Origin: Diphasiastrum complanatum
Taxonomy: Eukaryota; Streptophyta; Lycopodiopsida; Lycopodiales; Lycopodiaceae
Reading direction: 5' to 3'
Assembly: GCA_029204225.1 (NCBI GenBank)
Contig: CM055106.1
Coordinates: 5,372,858 to 5,436,857, forward strand
DNA: 64,000 nt
Made by a program: the position numbers and the translations under genes
Shown: positions 26,357 through 39,756 of the stretch, piece after piece
Layout: each line of letters opens with the position of its first letter
Numbering within the stretch: the stretch's first letter is position 1
The notes under the pieces: generated by a model
What the model was told of the DNA's origin: nothing
The model's input: only the letters and a program-made list of their open reading frames with translations
The model's database searches: none

Positions 26357-29300
26357 GCTTGTTTTGTAAAAAATTGTTTTATTTAAGGCTAAAGTTCAGA
26401 ATGATTCAGCTGGATTTTTGTTCAGCATGGTTTTAGTTCCGTTTGTTGTGATCAGAGAGAGAGATAGAGAGAGGGAGAATCAGAGAAAGGGAGATTCCTG
26501 CTATGTTCATTGAGGGAATGCCCCAATGTGTTCTCTTTTTTTTTTTTTAATATATGGGATGCAGCTATAGCGTAAACCTAGGAGTTAATACACCTAAAAG
26601 CGATTCTACACGATTCTGGGAAAATCTCGAATCGCGATTCTGAATCGCGCTGCATCTATGTTTTGGACACATTTCTTGCTGAAATTTCCCTGTTGCTGAG
26701 CTTGGAGTAGGACGCCAACATCAGCTCTATATGCACATAGTGTGCACTCTTTTTAGCCACAAATTTCTGGTTTTGGTTTTGGCTTCATTTGAAGTCTACC
26801 TATTTGTGAGCATTCTATTTTTTTTGTGAAATCAGCCACCTATTTCATTACTTGTTGAGCAAATTGCATGTGGAGTATTGCAATCTATTGTGCTCATAAT
26901 TTCAGCTTTGAGGTTGTTGCCCTTTGAGTAGATTTTATCTTGGAAAGTCTATTTCCTATCTACTACAAGCTGATTTTTAAATTATGGCTAAAGGATCGGA
27001 GTCTATTGGTTCTTTATTTAATGAAGATAGGCTGGATGGCACAAACTATTCCTTGTGGTGCTACATGATAAAGAATCTTCTAATTGCTAAAGGTGTGTGG
27101 GAAGTAGTTAATGGTGATGAAGAGGGGCCGCCTACCTTGTCACCTATTACACCATCTAAAATGACTACTTGATCATCTACGGAGGTGTCTTTCGATGAGC
27201 AAAAAAAGTGGGATCGACGAGATGCACAAGCACAATCCGCCATTGCATTATCAGTGAAGGGATCTATCCTTCCTCATATTAGATCATGCAAGACTTCCAA
27301 AAGTGCTTGGGAGACTCTTGCCAAGATGTTTCAAGTAAAGAATGCGGCAAAAGTGGTATATCTTCGAAATCAACTTTCTATCTTAAAGATGCAAGAAGGT
27401 GATTTGCTTACAAACCACTTGACGAAGATCAAGGATCTTCGAGAGGAGCTTCTTAGTATTGATGAGGTGATTGAGAACTCACAATTTGTATCTACTACTC
27501 TCAACTCTCTTCCTAATTCTTACCTTCCATTTGCGTCATCATTGAGCATTTCTCTTAGGGGACAGCAAATCTCCTTCGACGAACTTGTTGGCTTACTTCT
27601 TCAAGAAGAGCAAACAAGGAGAACAAGAAGATCAAGCTTTCTTTGCAAAAGGCAAAGGAAAGTGGAAAGGGAAGCCTTCTTTCAAAACTTCCAAAGATGA
27701 TCAAAAATCTAAGGAAGCTCAACATCAAGGCTCCAAGAAGAAGGGTAAGTGCCACTATTGCAAGAAGTTTGGGCATCACATCAAAGAATGTAGGAAGAGG
27801 CTTGCAAAGGAAGAAGAGAAAGGTAACGATACAAGTGACGCAATCATTACTTTGGAACAACAATTTGAAAAGGAGGATAATCTTTTCAATAAGGATTATG
27901 CTTTTGTCACTAATAATTTCACCCCTCCTCAAGATGAGATTTCTACCACTTCACCTCTTGTTGGTTTTTCAGCCAAAAAGAACTCATCTTTAGCTTTACA
28001 AGTTGTTGTTTTTTTATCTATTGAATGGGTGATTGATAGTGGTGCCACACATCATATGACTTATCACAAAGAGGTCTTCACAAAGCTTGTAAAAGTGCAT
28101 GATGGAAGCAAAGTTCAAGGTGTTAATAACACCTCTTATCCTATTGAAGGTATTGGAGTGATCCCCATTATCTTACCCAATGGTGAGGAGAAGTACATTC
28201 GTAATGTACTTTATGTTCAAAAATAAAAAAGAATCTCATTTCGGTCTCTACAATTACGAACCAGGGATTGGTTGTGGAATTCAAAGAAGACAAATGTCAC
28301 CCAAAGAGATCTCTTATGATCATTGTTTCGGGAACATTACCTATGAGCAAAGAGCTTCATCATCTTTTTCTTTGTTGCCTCAAGTTCACATTCTTTGGAG
28401 TTGGCTGAATTATGGCATGCTAGGTTTGGACATCTCAACTTTTCTAGCTTGAAGATGTTGAAGAGATTCAATATGGTTGAAGGCATTCCTAATATTGAGC
28501 ATCCCGAAGGACATGTATGCGAAGGATGCATACTTGGAAAATTTCAAAGGCAAGCTTTTCCAATTGATGGAACTATGCGAGTTGATGGCAAATTTGATTT
28601 GGTTCATAGTGACGTATGTGGTCCAATGACGACCAAATCCATTGGAAGGTGTGAATACTTTGTTACTTTTATTGATGACCTTTCAAGATTTACATGGATT
28701 TATCCTATGAAGGTAAAATCTGATGTTTTTCAACGCTTTAAGGATTTTCTAGCAATGATAGAAAAGCAGTTTGGGCACTCTTTGAAGATCTTACGTACCG
28801 ACCAAGGAGGGGAATATATAAAGAATACGTTCGATACTTATCTTCAAAGCAAAGGTATCCATCATCAATTACACACCTCAACAAAATGGTGTTGCTGAAA
28901 AAAAAAATCGCACTATCATGGAGATGGCTTGATGCATGCTCAAGGCAAAGGGCCTACCTCATAAGTTTTGGGATGAAGCGGTTATAACGGCGGCATACAT
29001 TAGTACTTGGTGTCCTACTAAAGCCTTGAAGGTATTAACTCCTTATGAAGTTTGGTATGGTAAGAAGCCTACCATTTCTCACTTTCGCATCTTTGGTTGC
29101 ACGGCTTATGCTTTCATTCTCGATAAGCTAAGAACCAAGCTTGATGATAAAAGAATTAAATGCATATTTGTTGGCTATAGTAGTGAAAGCAAGGGCTATA
29201 GGTTGTTCAATATGGATACTAATAAAATCATAGTGAGTCGTGATGTTCATTTTGATGAAAAAACCTCCTATGATGTTTTGCCCACTCATGTCATGAAAGG

Positions 29301-32300
29301 GGACTTCCCCCATGATGCATATGTTGAAATATTTCCAGATTTGGTTTTGCCATCTAATCATGAAGAGGAGGGACTGCCATCTACTCCTAGTGAACAGCCC
29401 ACTCCTTCAATTTTGCAGCCCATAGTTCATCAAAAAGAACCTATTTATGGTGAAGAGCAGCCTGTTGAAGACATTGGGTCCAAGTTCGAAAAACATTGGA
29501 CAGCAAGGTCCAAGTTCGGAACACTTTGGACAGCAAAGTGTTGACAAAGGTAAGGCTGTTGGACAGCCCAAACCAGTCCCCAAATGGTTGTTGCAGACTT
29601 TCAGGACAGCAAAGTGGATTATTTCTATGAGGGGAAGACTCATGCCGTTACTAAATCAGTAGAATTTGCTGATTTTTCTGATTTTGCTCTTATTTCTATT
29701 GAGGATGGGGCAGTAGAACCTGTTTTTTATGAGCAAGCCAAAGGAGTAAAATGTTGGGAGGATGCGATGCAAGAGGAGTATAACTCACTCATGAAGAACC
29801 GCACTTGGGTTCTTGTTGATCTTCCACATGGGGATGGAATCTTCATCTCTCAACGGCGATACATTGAGCAAATGTTGAAGCAATCTTCCTTTTTCAAGTC
29901 CCCGCAAGTTGACGCATGTGATGGATGCATTAGTGAAAAGTTTCATGCGAAACCTTTTCAATTTGATGTTTTGGTAAAGGCTAAAAAATTCGAGCACTCT
30001 TTGAAACAGTTTTGTACTAATCGAGGAGGGAGTCAACATGTGTCAATTAGTACTTTTGTTCAAAGTGTTAAGAGCAAGCATTTGTTTGGAGAGAATTTTT
30101 CATTACTTGAAGAATCTTCTATGTCATCCCATGCCTCTTTCGAGGGACAGCTTCGATGACGCCATCGTTGATGCATCTCTTGATAGCTTGCCAAATTTTC
30201 ATGATAAAGACGTTGGACATCAGGTTCAGTCATCTTCTTTTGGTCATTTACAGCCCATTTTACATCATGAGCAGTTCATTATGCTTCGGGAACAGCCTAC
30301 GGAAGATTATGGACGACATGGTCCATGTTAGGAACACTTTGGGCAGCAAAGTGTTGAACAGCCCATAACAGTTCCTTGTCGGCTATTGGAGACTTTGCAG
30401 GACAACAAAGAAATGTCTTACTACGAAAGGAAGGCACATACCTCTTTGAAATCAGTACCTCTTGTTTATTTTTTTGGTTCTACACTTACTCTTCATCATG
30501 ATGTTGGTACATTGCCTATTCTATGTAAGTAAGTCATTGATGGTGTTAGAAATTAATGTTTATTTTGACACCCCTTAATGATGGTTTGGCCATGCCTGCG
30601 TGCTAATTTTAGGGGCCATTCTATTTATAGTAAATTCGTTTTTAATGCTTATGCATGTAGGTGGGCGCACTACAAATAAATTAGGATCTATTTTAGTACT
30701 TAGAAGTTCATTTTTTGTTCTTACCATACATAGGTAGTATTCTTATTAGTAAATAGCTTTTGCTATTTTGCTAATCTACTTTAGGCTCATTAGCTTTTAT
30801 CGATTATTAGAGAAACTATTTAAGAAGGCTGGCGCCCACCACAATTATTCCATTCAATTCAATGAGCTAGAGCAATCGCTCAATTCTCCTATGATCTGAA
30901 TTCTCTCTATGCTTGATTTTGTGTGAGTGCTAGTAGGACTAGTAACTCCATTTAGAATTTGTATCACAAATTCTGACATGGTATCAGAGCTGAGGTTTGT
31001 GAGAGAAAGAGTTTGTTTGCAAGGTTGCAACCAGATCTGATTGGAGGAGCTGTTGAGCTGGACCACTGTTGGAAGCAGTCCGCTGGAATCAAGATTTTGG
31101 ATTACTGATCGCTGCCTGCCCGCCAGAATTGCAGATCGCTGAGCTGGAATCGAAAGATTATTGTTCGCGACAGTTTCTGACAGGTTGATTGCTTCTGGAT
31201 TGTTGTTGTCTACAGATTGATCATAGACTCAAAAGTTTATTGTTTGCGACAGATTCGTGACAGATTCGAGATTCACGACAGAGTTTTGATTCGCGACAGT
31301 TTCTCAGTCTTTGTCGATTAGACTGTTGGTAGATCCGAGATTTGTTACGGATCAGTATAATGGCAAGATTGAACGACACTGTGTTGTCGGAGTCTAGCAA
31401 GCTAGATGGAACGAACTACAGCATATGGAAGTTCAAGATGCAAAATATTCTCCAAGATAGAGAATATTGGGAGATCGTCATAGGTGTCGAGATACCTCCT
31501 ACCACTGATAGAGAGTTGCGGGAGTATCAGAGACGTAGAAGAAAAGCTCATCATATTATAAACTTATTAGTTAGAGATATGATTATACCTCATATCAGAA
31601 ATGCTGCGGGACCCAAGGAAGCTTGGGATATACTGAAGAACTTGTATGAGACGGTAAATTAGTCACGGATCTTGTTCTTGACTAATAAGCTTCACACATT
31701 GAAGATGGGTACAAGTGAATCAGTAACGGACTACTTTACTCAAGTGAAAGATCTGAGAGAGCAACTTATTGCAGTTGGAGAAAGTGTTCAAGATTCAGTA
31801 TTGGTATCCATTGTACTTAATAGTCTACCTTTGGCCTATCAGAACTTTGTAATGATGCTATCGTTAAAAGAAATGAGACCTTCTTTTGATGAGCTAAATG
31901 CCATCTTACTACAGGAAGAAATGAGACGACAAAATATTGTCAACAGGGACGATTTCAAGGAACAGGCATTCCTGGCAAAGAAGCAAGAGCAAAGTTCCAA
32001 GAAGGGTGGCAAAGGGAAGAAGAAGAAGAAAAAGCAGCAAGATATGGAGGAGAATCAATCAAATCGGTCAGAAGATGGAAAGAAAGTGGTTCGAAAAGGA
32101 AACTGCTTCATTTGCAAAAAAATCAGGACATTATGCAAAGGAGTGCTGGCACAACAAATTCAAGAAAAAGCAGGATGGGAATTCTGTTGAAGAAGAAGAA
32201 ACATCTCATGCAAAATTGAGTGCTTTGGATCTTGAAGACTATGAGTTGTTTTCGGCATCGACATCTTCTGGTGGTGGCTTCTCAAAGGAAGAAGACTATT

Positions 32301-35300
32301 GGTTTATTGATTCAGGAGCTTCTAAGCACATGACACCTAGGCGAGACTGGCTATCTAATTTTCAAAAATTAGATGATGGGTCAAATGTGAAGTTTGGAGA
32401 CAACTACACATATGATATAAAGGGAGTTGGAAAAGTACAAATACAACTACCTTCAGGGAAGATTGGAAACATAAAGGATGTGCTTTATGTACCAGGAATC
32501 AAGAAAAACTTACTCTCAGTATCAGCTATTGCAAAGCAACACATGGTGGTGCAGTTTGATGAACAACGATGTCTCATCAAGAGGAAAAATAATGAAGAGT
32601 GTTGAAAATTGTCACTTCTCATTTGACATTGGTTATTGTAAATATTGATCAAACATTAGAATAATGTTGATGATCTGATTTCACACGTGTGGAGCCTGTT
32701 CCCACGTGTGAAAGGATGTACTTTTCATGCTTGTATATATCTAAATTAATTTTGTAACAATCTAGTTAGTGTGAACATGATATGACTAGTTTTTAGTCAA
32801 GTTGACTAGTCACCTAGAAATTAGCTTTTCCTTGCATGTGCATGAGTAAATGCTCTCACATGGCAAGTGGATGTTCACACATGTGTATAGAGTACTAGAA
32901 GATAAGAGTTGACCATTTTCCTTAGATCCTATTTTGTAGGAAATATTCCTATATTCTAGGAGACTAGCTTTTTGGATTTTAGCCATAAGGTCAACTTTGG
33001 ATAAGGATCAAGGTGGTGGATCATCATGCAAGTGTTGCGGATACTAGATTTTTGGATAAGTTATGGCACGAGAGAGGTATGGACATCTGAATTACAAAAG
33101 TCTACAAGTCTTGAGGAAATTTAACATGGTTACAGGTTTACCTAAAGTCGTTTCTGATCACAAGGTTTGTGAAGGCGAGTGTCTTAGGCAAGCATCATAC
33201 AAAGAAATTTTTGCCTAGTACATTCAGGGCGAAAAATGTTCTAAAACTTGTTCATACAAATTTGTGTGGTCCTATGAAGACTCGATCTTATGGGGGAGCA
33301 AGTTACTTTATGGTGTTTGTGGATGACTATTCTAGGAAGACATGGATCTATCTTCTGAAGAATAAGGGAAAAGCTTTCAAATATTTCACATGGTTTAAGA
33401 CACAGGTGGAGAAAGAAACAGATAGACAAATTAAGATACTTCGCTCAGACAAAGGGGGAGAGTATCTTTCTACGGAATTTCAGGTGTTTTGCAAGGATCA
33501 TGGTATAAAGAGACAATTTGCAAATACGGACACACCTCAACAAAATGGAGTTGCGGAAAGAAAGAACCGGTCCATAGTGGAAACTGCGAGGAGTATGCTC
33601 AAGAGTAAAAATCTTCCAAATATGTTTTGGGGTAAAGCAGTTAAGACGGCGGTTTATCTTTTGAATCGAAGTCCTACAAAGGTTGTCGAGAATTGAACTC
33701 CAGAGGAAGCATACACGGGTCGAAAGCCAGATGTAAGTCATTTGAGAGTGTTTGGAAGTATTGCTTATTCTCACATACCTAAAGATTCAAGGAGTAAATT
33801 GGATTCTAAGGCGACTAAGTGTTTATTTCTTGGTTATGATAATCAAGAGAAGGGATACAGGTTATATGACTTGGAGGGTAAAAAAATAATCATAAGTAGC
33901 GATGTAATGTTTGATGAGGAGGCAACTCATAAAGATATAGAGATATATTTTGATAAGGATCAAGATGGTGGAATCCCTATATTATGTGACGAGTTATTAC
34001 AGGAACCTGAATCGACACATGTATCGCCTACGCCAATTCAAGACCTAAAGTGTCTTTGGTTGAGATGGGAAAGAGGAAGGAGAGGTCAAGTATATGGGAT
34101 ACTTATTCACCTCCTACTTCACCAAGCCGGAAGCATCCTACATCAAAAGCTAGAAGATTGCCTAGGTGGTACTATGAAACTATCAAGGATAGTGTTATTA
34201 TGGAACAGGGAGAGTCCAGTACACATGGAACTAGGAGATCAGCTAGACTTGAAAAGCAACATGAAGATCAAGATCGACAGGAGGTTCGACAAGAGGATCA
34301 TCATGAAGATGGGGATGTACATTTTGCATGTATGGCCACAGTATTAGAGACCAAGGATCCATCTACTTTCAGAGAGGCTGAAAAAGAGGATATTTGGAGG
34401 AAAGCTATGGATGAGGAGTACGACTCAATCATGAAGAACAAGACTCGGAGACTTGTTCAGCTACCTATAGGTAGAAAGGCCATTGGATGCAAGTGGGTCT
34501 ATAGGACTAAGTACAAATCAGATGGTTCTATAGATAAACATAAGGCAAGATTGGTGGCAAAAGGTTATGCTCAACAGGAAGGGATTGACTATGAGGAAAC
34601 TTTTGCACCAGTTGCTAAATCTACTACTATAAGAATTGTTTTATCATTGGCAGCTCAGTTTGGATGGCATATTCAACAAATGGATGTAAAGAGTGCATTC
34701 TTGAATGGATTTCTAGAGGAAGAAGTCTACATGGAGCAGCCAGAAGGATACATAGTAGCAGGACATGAAGATAAGGTTTGCAGGTTGTACAAGGCATTAT
34801 ATGCACTTTATGTTTTGGTCAGAAATAATCATATTGTTATTGTAGTCATGTATGTGGATGATCTTATTATTACAGGATCAGATCACAGTATGATTCAAGG
34901 AATCAAGAAAGATCTCTCATCATAATTTGATATGAACGATCTTGGTTCACTACGATATTTTCTTGGGATTGAGGTATGGAGAGTAGCACAGGGACTATTC
35001 ATTTCTCAATCTAAGTATGCTCATGAAATTCTTAAAAAGTTCAAAGTGCAAGCCTATTTCTACACCATATGATAGTGGATGTAAGCTTACTAAAGCTGAG
35101 GAAGATCAGGATGTAGATGAGACGTTATATAGAAAGCTAGTTGGAAGCTTAATCTATCTAACTACTACAAGACCAGATATTAAATGTTGTGAGTATGGTT
35201 AGTCAGTTTATGGCTAAACCTAAGCAGATTCATTGGAAAGCTGCTAAGCGAATACTCAGATATATCCAAGGCACTTTGAGATTTGGTATTCTCTATGGTA

Positions 35301-38300
35301 GACAGGATGATTTGAAGTTACACGAATATGTGGATGTTGATTGGGCTGGAGATGCGGAAGACCGCAGATCTACTACAGGTTATGTTTTTAGTCTTGGTTC
35401 TGGTGCTATCTCTTGGAGTTCAAAGAAGCAACATACTATTGCTTTATCATCTACAAAGGCGGAACATAGAGCTACTACAAGTGCAACATGTGAAGCAATA
35501 TGGTTGCGAAGGATTCTACATGATCTACATATGGTACAAGATTCATCTACGGTACTTCAATGTGACAATTAGAGTTGTATTAAATTGGCAAAAAATCCAG
35601 TTTTTCACAGCAGGACAAAGCATATTGAAGTACAACAACACTTCATTAGAGAGAAAATTCAAAGTAATGAAGTGGAGCTTATCTATTGCCCTACGGAAGA
35701 GCAAGTTGCAGATATCTTTACCAAAGCTCTTGGCAAAGAAAAATTTCAAAAGTTTAGAGAACTTCTAGGAGTAATAGATAATAAAGTAAACATTAAGGGG
35801 GAGTGTTAAAAATTAATGTTTATTTTGACACCCCTTAATGATAGTTTGGCCATGCCTGCGTGCTATTTTTAGGGGCCATTCTATTTATAGTAAATTTGTT
35901 TTTAATGCTTATGCATGTAGGTGGGCGCACTACAAATAGATTAGGATTTATTTTAGTACTTAGAAGTTCATTTTTTGTTCTTACCATATATAGGTAGTAT
36001 TATTAGTAAATAGCTTTTGCTATTTTGCTAATCTACTTTAGGCTCATTAGCTTTTATCAATCATTAGAGAAACTATTTAAGAAGGTCGGCGCCCCACCAC
36101 AATTATTCCATTCCATTCAATGAGCTAGAGCAATTGCTCAATTCTCCTATCATCTAAATTCTCTCTATGCTTGGTTTTGTGTGAGTGCTAGTAGGACTAG
36201 TAACTCCATTTAAAATTTGTATCACAAATTCGGACAGATGGTAAGGTTTGAGAGGATGTGATGCCAAAAGAGTTTGGTACTCTTTTTATTGTCCAAGTTT
36301 ATGTTGGTTCCCTACTTCGGATGGAGGATGCAAATCCTCACCCTTCAACTTGATGCTTCATTATTACGCATTCTTTTCCTTTTATGTTGGACATGATTGG
36401 GGATGAGATTTCGACTACTTCGGTGCGAAGTTTATTTGGCGACATGAAGTTCGGACAACAAGTTGCATTTTTCTCTTTCGAGAAGTTACTTCATGTTATG
36501 TTATGCATTTCCATTTAAGGAGGGTGTTGGAATGTAAATGGAATTGCTTACATTACCATAGGTTACTTTGACCCAAAAGGTCGAGAATTGTGTAATCATG
36601 GCTTATTTATCTCCATTAGGCCTACTAAACTTAGAGTTAGCTAAGTTAGTATGAACTTAACTTGGTAGGGACTCGTGGGTCCACTAGGCCTAATTGTGAC
36701 ATTAAGAACCCCAACTTGACATATTGGAGGTACCTTATTCTTTCTATGTAGCTTATAGAAAGTTGGATAGTCAATAGTCAAGTAGTTGGATAGCCAATAG
36801 TCATGAAGTTAGATAGTCATCTTGGACTATGTATATGTGTGCATCCCATTTGTATGAGACACTTTTGTAAGCAATATTGACTATTCTCCTTGGCTGTCCA
36901 CGAGTTTCTACAAGAGGGTTTCTAGCCATCTCTCTCTTTCTTTTGAGAATGCTTTGTTTATTGAATAGTTAAGATCCTAGATCCTTAGGCTTCTATTTCC
37001 TACATGTAATGCCTTTCATAACAAGTAATTAAAAAATGGCTCTCTTATTGGAAAGTTCAACAAGATGAATGGTCAGAAGACAACCAAGACTTCAAGGTTT
37101 ACTAGAAAAGTTCACCCAAAGAATGTGGGAAGACAAATTGAAGAGAAATCCAACAATAAGACACTCGCTACAATGCCATCTCACGTTGGACAATATATTG
37201 ACATATCGCATTGGACATTTGGAAGAAACAAGCAAGGATATGTCTTGGAGATATAATCTTCATGTCCATTATGAACAACATAATGACATCGTAGGAATTG
37301 TCAATGATGTGCACATCAGCAATTATTTAGGTATTATTGTTTAGAAACAATTAATTGTCGTAAAACGGCGGGCCGCGTGAGCAGCAGCGGAAGCTCGAGG
37401 ATTGGAGCGACGTGTAGGAACGGAAACGCAACAGTTAGCAGCAGAATTATTCAAGTAGAAGAATTCATACAGAATGCGCAAATGAAAGACGCAGTAGTGA
37501 GACAAAAATTGCACTCTGATAAAATATCAACAATGAGTACAATAGTTTGAAGTAATAACTTCAGTTTGTTGAGCATGATAACGCTAGCTACAGAAAACTC
37601 TGATTAAAAGAGAGAAATTCAATTAACTCAAATTAACTCAAAATTAACACTTACATAGCTTGAATCAGCTGATATATAGATTTACAAGTGTCGAGGAACA
37701 AGATATCTTACAAGCCTTTGATGCTATTTACGCCAATCTTTGCATATGTACAAAGTTGGTAACCGCCAACCGCCTTTGGGATATTTGGTTGTCCAGCTGT
37801 TTTTAGGGTTGCTGATAAGTTGGCGACGTCGATCAGCCAATGTAGCAAAAACACGAAAAAACCGAAAAACCCGAAGGTGCCCTTAGACTGAAGGTTTGCA
37901 ACTCCTGAAGGTGCCCTTACACTAAAGGTATGTAAATCCCTAAGGCGCCCTTAGATTCACGGCAGCGAAGAAGGCACAAAAGCCAAAAAAGCCAAAAAGT
38001 GCCTTACACTGAAGGCAGAGAAGAAGGCGAAGGTGTCTTAAACTAAAGGCGGTGAAGAAGGCAGAGGCGCCTTAGTTTAAAGGGAGCGAAAAAGGCGAAA
38101 AAGGAGAAGGTGCCTTAAAAATGGTTTTTAAGGCATCTTGGCCACTTGGCCATTGTGTCGCATTTTTCACGAGTGCAAAAAAGGCGAAGGAGGCGAAAAA
38201 AGCAAAGGTGCCTTAAGAATGGTTTCTAAGACATTCTGGCCACTTGGCCAGTGTGTCGCATTTTTCGCTAAGGCGAACCAGTCGCGATGGTGAGTCATGC

Positions 38301-39699
38301 GTTGCGATGCACCTGAGTCCAAATACCAGGAATCGATATCCTGTTGTTCTTTGACTTTGTTCAAGAAGGCATCTAGATCGAGTGACTGGTGGAAGCAGCA
38401 TTTGCTTGTTGTTGGAACTGTTGCTTCCTTTCATTGTTGTATTGCAGCGTTCTGCAATCCTTGATAAGGTGACCAGTCCTCTTACAGTACTTACAAAATA
38501 GATTATGTCTTGGATGGAAGGGTGAAGACTCTAAAGTTGATAGTGAGTTTGATACAGGTCATTGCATGTTGCTCTTGTTGTCAGGATAGTTTGACTGTGT
38601 AGATCTCTTGGATCTAAACTTCTGATTTTTTTAATACAGAGCTTGAGGATCCGATCCTGAGCCTGAGGAGGATGCTGATCTTCTGATCTCCTCTTGTAGG
38701 AGCAGCGAGATTACTCGGTGCTCCTGGGTAGAAATTGCCATTACCCAATTTTCGTAGGCTTCAGGTAGAGCCGAAAAAGCCGAAAGTGCCCTACACTGAA
38801 GGCAGAAAAGAAGGCGAAGGTGCCTTAAACTAAAGGCAGTGAAGAAGGCGAAGGCGCCTTAGTTTAAAAGGAGCGAAAAAGGCGAAAAAGGAGGTGGTGC
38901 CTTAAAATGGTTTTTAAGGCATCTTGGCCACTTGGCCACTATGTCACATTTTTCGCGAGTGCAAAAAAAAGGCGAAAAATGCAAAGGTGCCTTAAAAATG
39001 GTTTCTACGCCATTCTGGCCACTTGGCCAATGTGTCGCATTTTTCGCTAAGGCGAAAAAGCGAAGGTGCCTTAAGAATGGTTTCTAAGGCATTCTTGCCA
39101 CTTGGCCAGTGTGTCACATTTCTCACTAAGGCGAAAAAAGGCGAAGGTGCCTTAAGAGTGGTTTCTAAGGCATTAGGAAAAGAAGGAAAGCCCACTGCAT
39201 GCTAGATCTTGATACATCACCCAAAGATTAGAGCAGCCATATCAGTGATTTCTAAGGAGTTTGAGACAATCATGAAACCAGATTGATTTCTCATCTAGTT
39301 TCTTGGTTGCAATGAATAAATTATCGTTTCTTACTTCTAAAGGTGCCATAGTGTTTGATGTAGCTGTTAATTAGGATTAAAGAGTTACTTCTCTCAAGCA
39401 TAAGGCAATTGGAAAGCATGAATAAGAGAAAGCATATTCCTTTTCAAGCATGACGTAGGACGTACTATGTTCTCTCTCTCTCTCCCCTTATCCCTCTTGC
39501 CTCTCTCCCATTCATACAAGGGCCTTGAATCACCATAATTCAAGCATTCCACTCTCTTGGAAATTAGATTCTCGTGGTATGTGTGGGTGTGCAAGTGACA
39601 TACGAGCTTGCAGCTCTCCATCACACTCTATCTTGAGCACCATAGTGGATCTTTGTCAACACTCTCACTCTCTTGGGCACACCATCACAGAGCTCCATC

Positions 39700-39756
<57 letters not shown>

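Larger units (their letters stand above)
22875..26660 (+). mobile_element. hAT DNA transposon, 3.8 kb
   Basis: Terminal inverted repeats CATAGATGCAGCG (left) and CGCTGCATCTATG (right) are flanked by an exact 8-bp target duplication TTTTGGAC (22867-22874 and 26661-26668), the hAT hallmark. Subterminal regions carry repeated AATCGCGATTCG-type palindromes. It encodes a split transposase with BED finger and DUF659-type region. It is inserted in the leader of Copia element A, so it is younger than A. Confidence 0.93.
30544..36236 (+). mobile_element. Copia element B, full length, nested in A
   Basis: LTRs at 30544-30978 and 35804-36236 begin TGTTA and end GACA. The element is flanked by an exact 5-bp target duplication GATGG (30539-30543 and 36237-36241). 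A primer site TGGTATCAGAGC follows the left LTR and a purine tract AAGGGGGAG precedes the right one. By eye the LTRs differ at about 18 substitutions in ~433 bp, so the insertion is neither recent nor ancient. gag, protease, integrase, RT and RNase H are all recognisable but interrupted, including by a solo LTR at 32603-33030. Confidence 0.95.
22169..37004 (+). mobile_element. Copia element A, host to nested insertions
   Basis: LTRs at 22169-22567 and 36525-37004 share TGTTGGAATGTAAATGG and 'aagatcct-gatccttagg'. A primer site TGGTATTAGAGCC follows the left LTR. The purine-rich 'taaggaggg' precedes the right one. Two younger insertions split it: a hAT transposon (22875-26660) and Copia B (30544-36236). 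Without them A is about 5.4 kb. Its coding region is decayed and lacks most of the reverse transcriptase. No exact 5-bp target duplication was found (left flank AATAA). It lies in intron 5 of the omega-amidase gene, antisense to it. Confidence 0.85.
37356..39175 (-). mobile_element. Copia element D (element C family), rearranged
   Basis: A C-type LTR starts TGTCGTAAAACGG at 37356 and continues through the same landmarks ('ccgccaaccgcctttggg', 'ttggcgacgtcg') into the minisatellite (about 37850-38280). A 485-bp coding piece of gag and protease follows, minus strand, and then the minisatellite again (38766-39175). No second LTR start is present, so D is a recombined or truncated copy in intron 5 of the omega-amidase gene. 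Confidence 0.75.

Noticed and set aside
38992-39205. Short frames with a repeated CDTLAKWPE-type motif
   Set aside because: They are produced by the 78-bp minisatellite of elements C/D on both strands. They are not a repeat protein.
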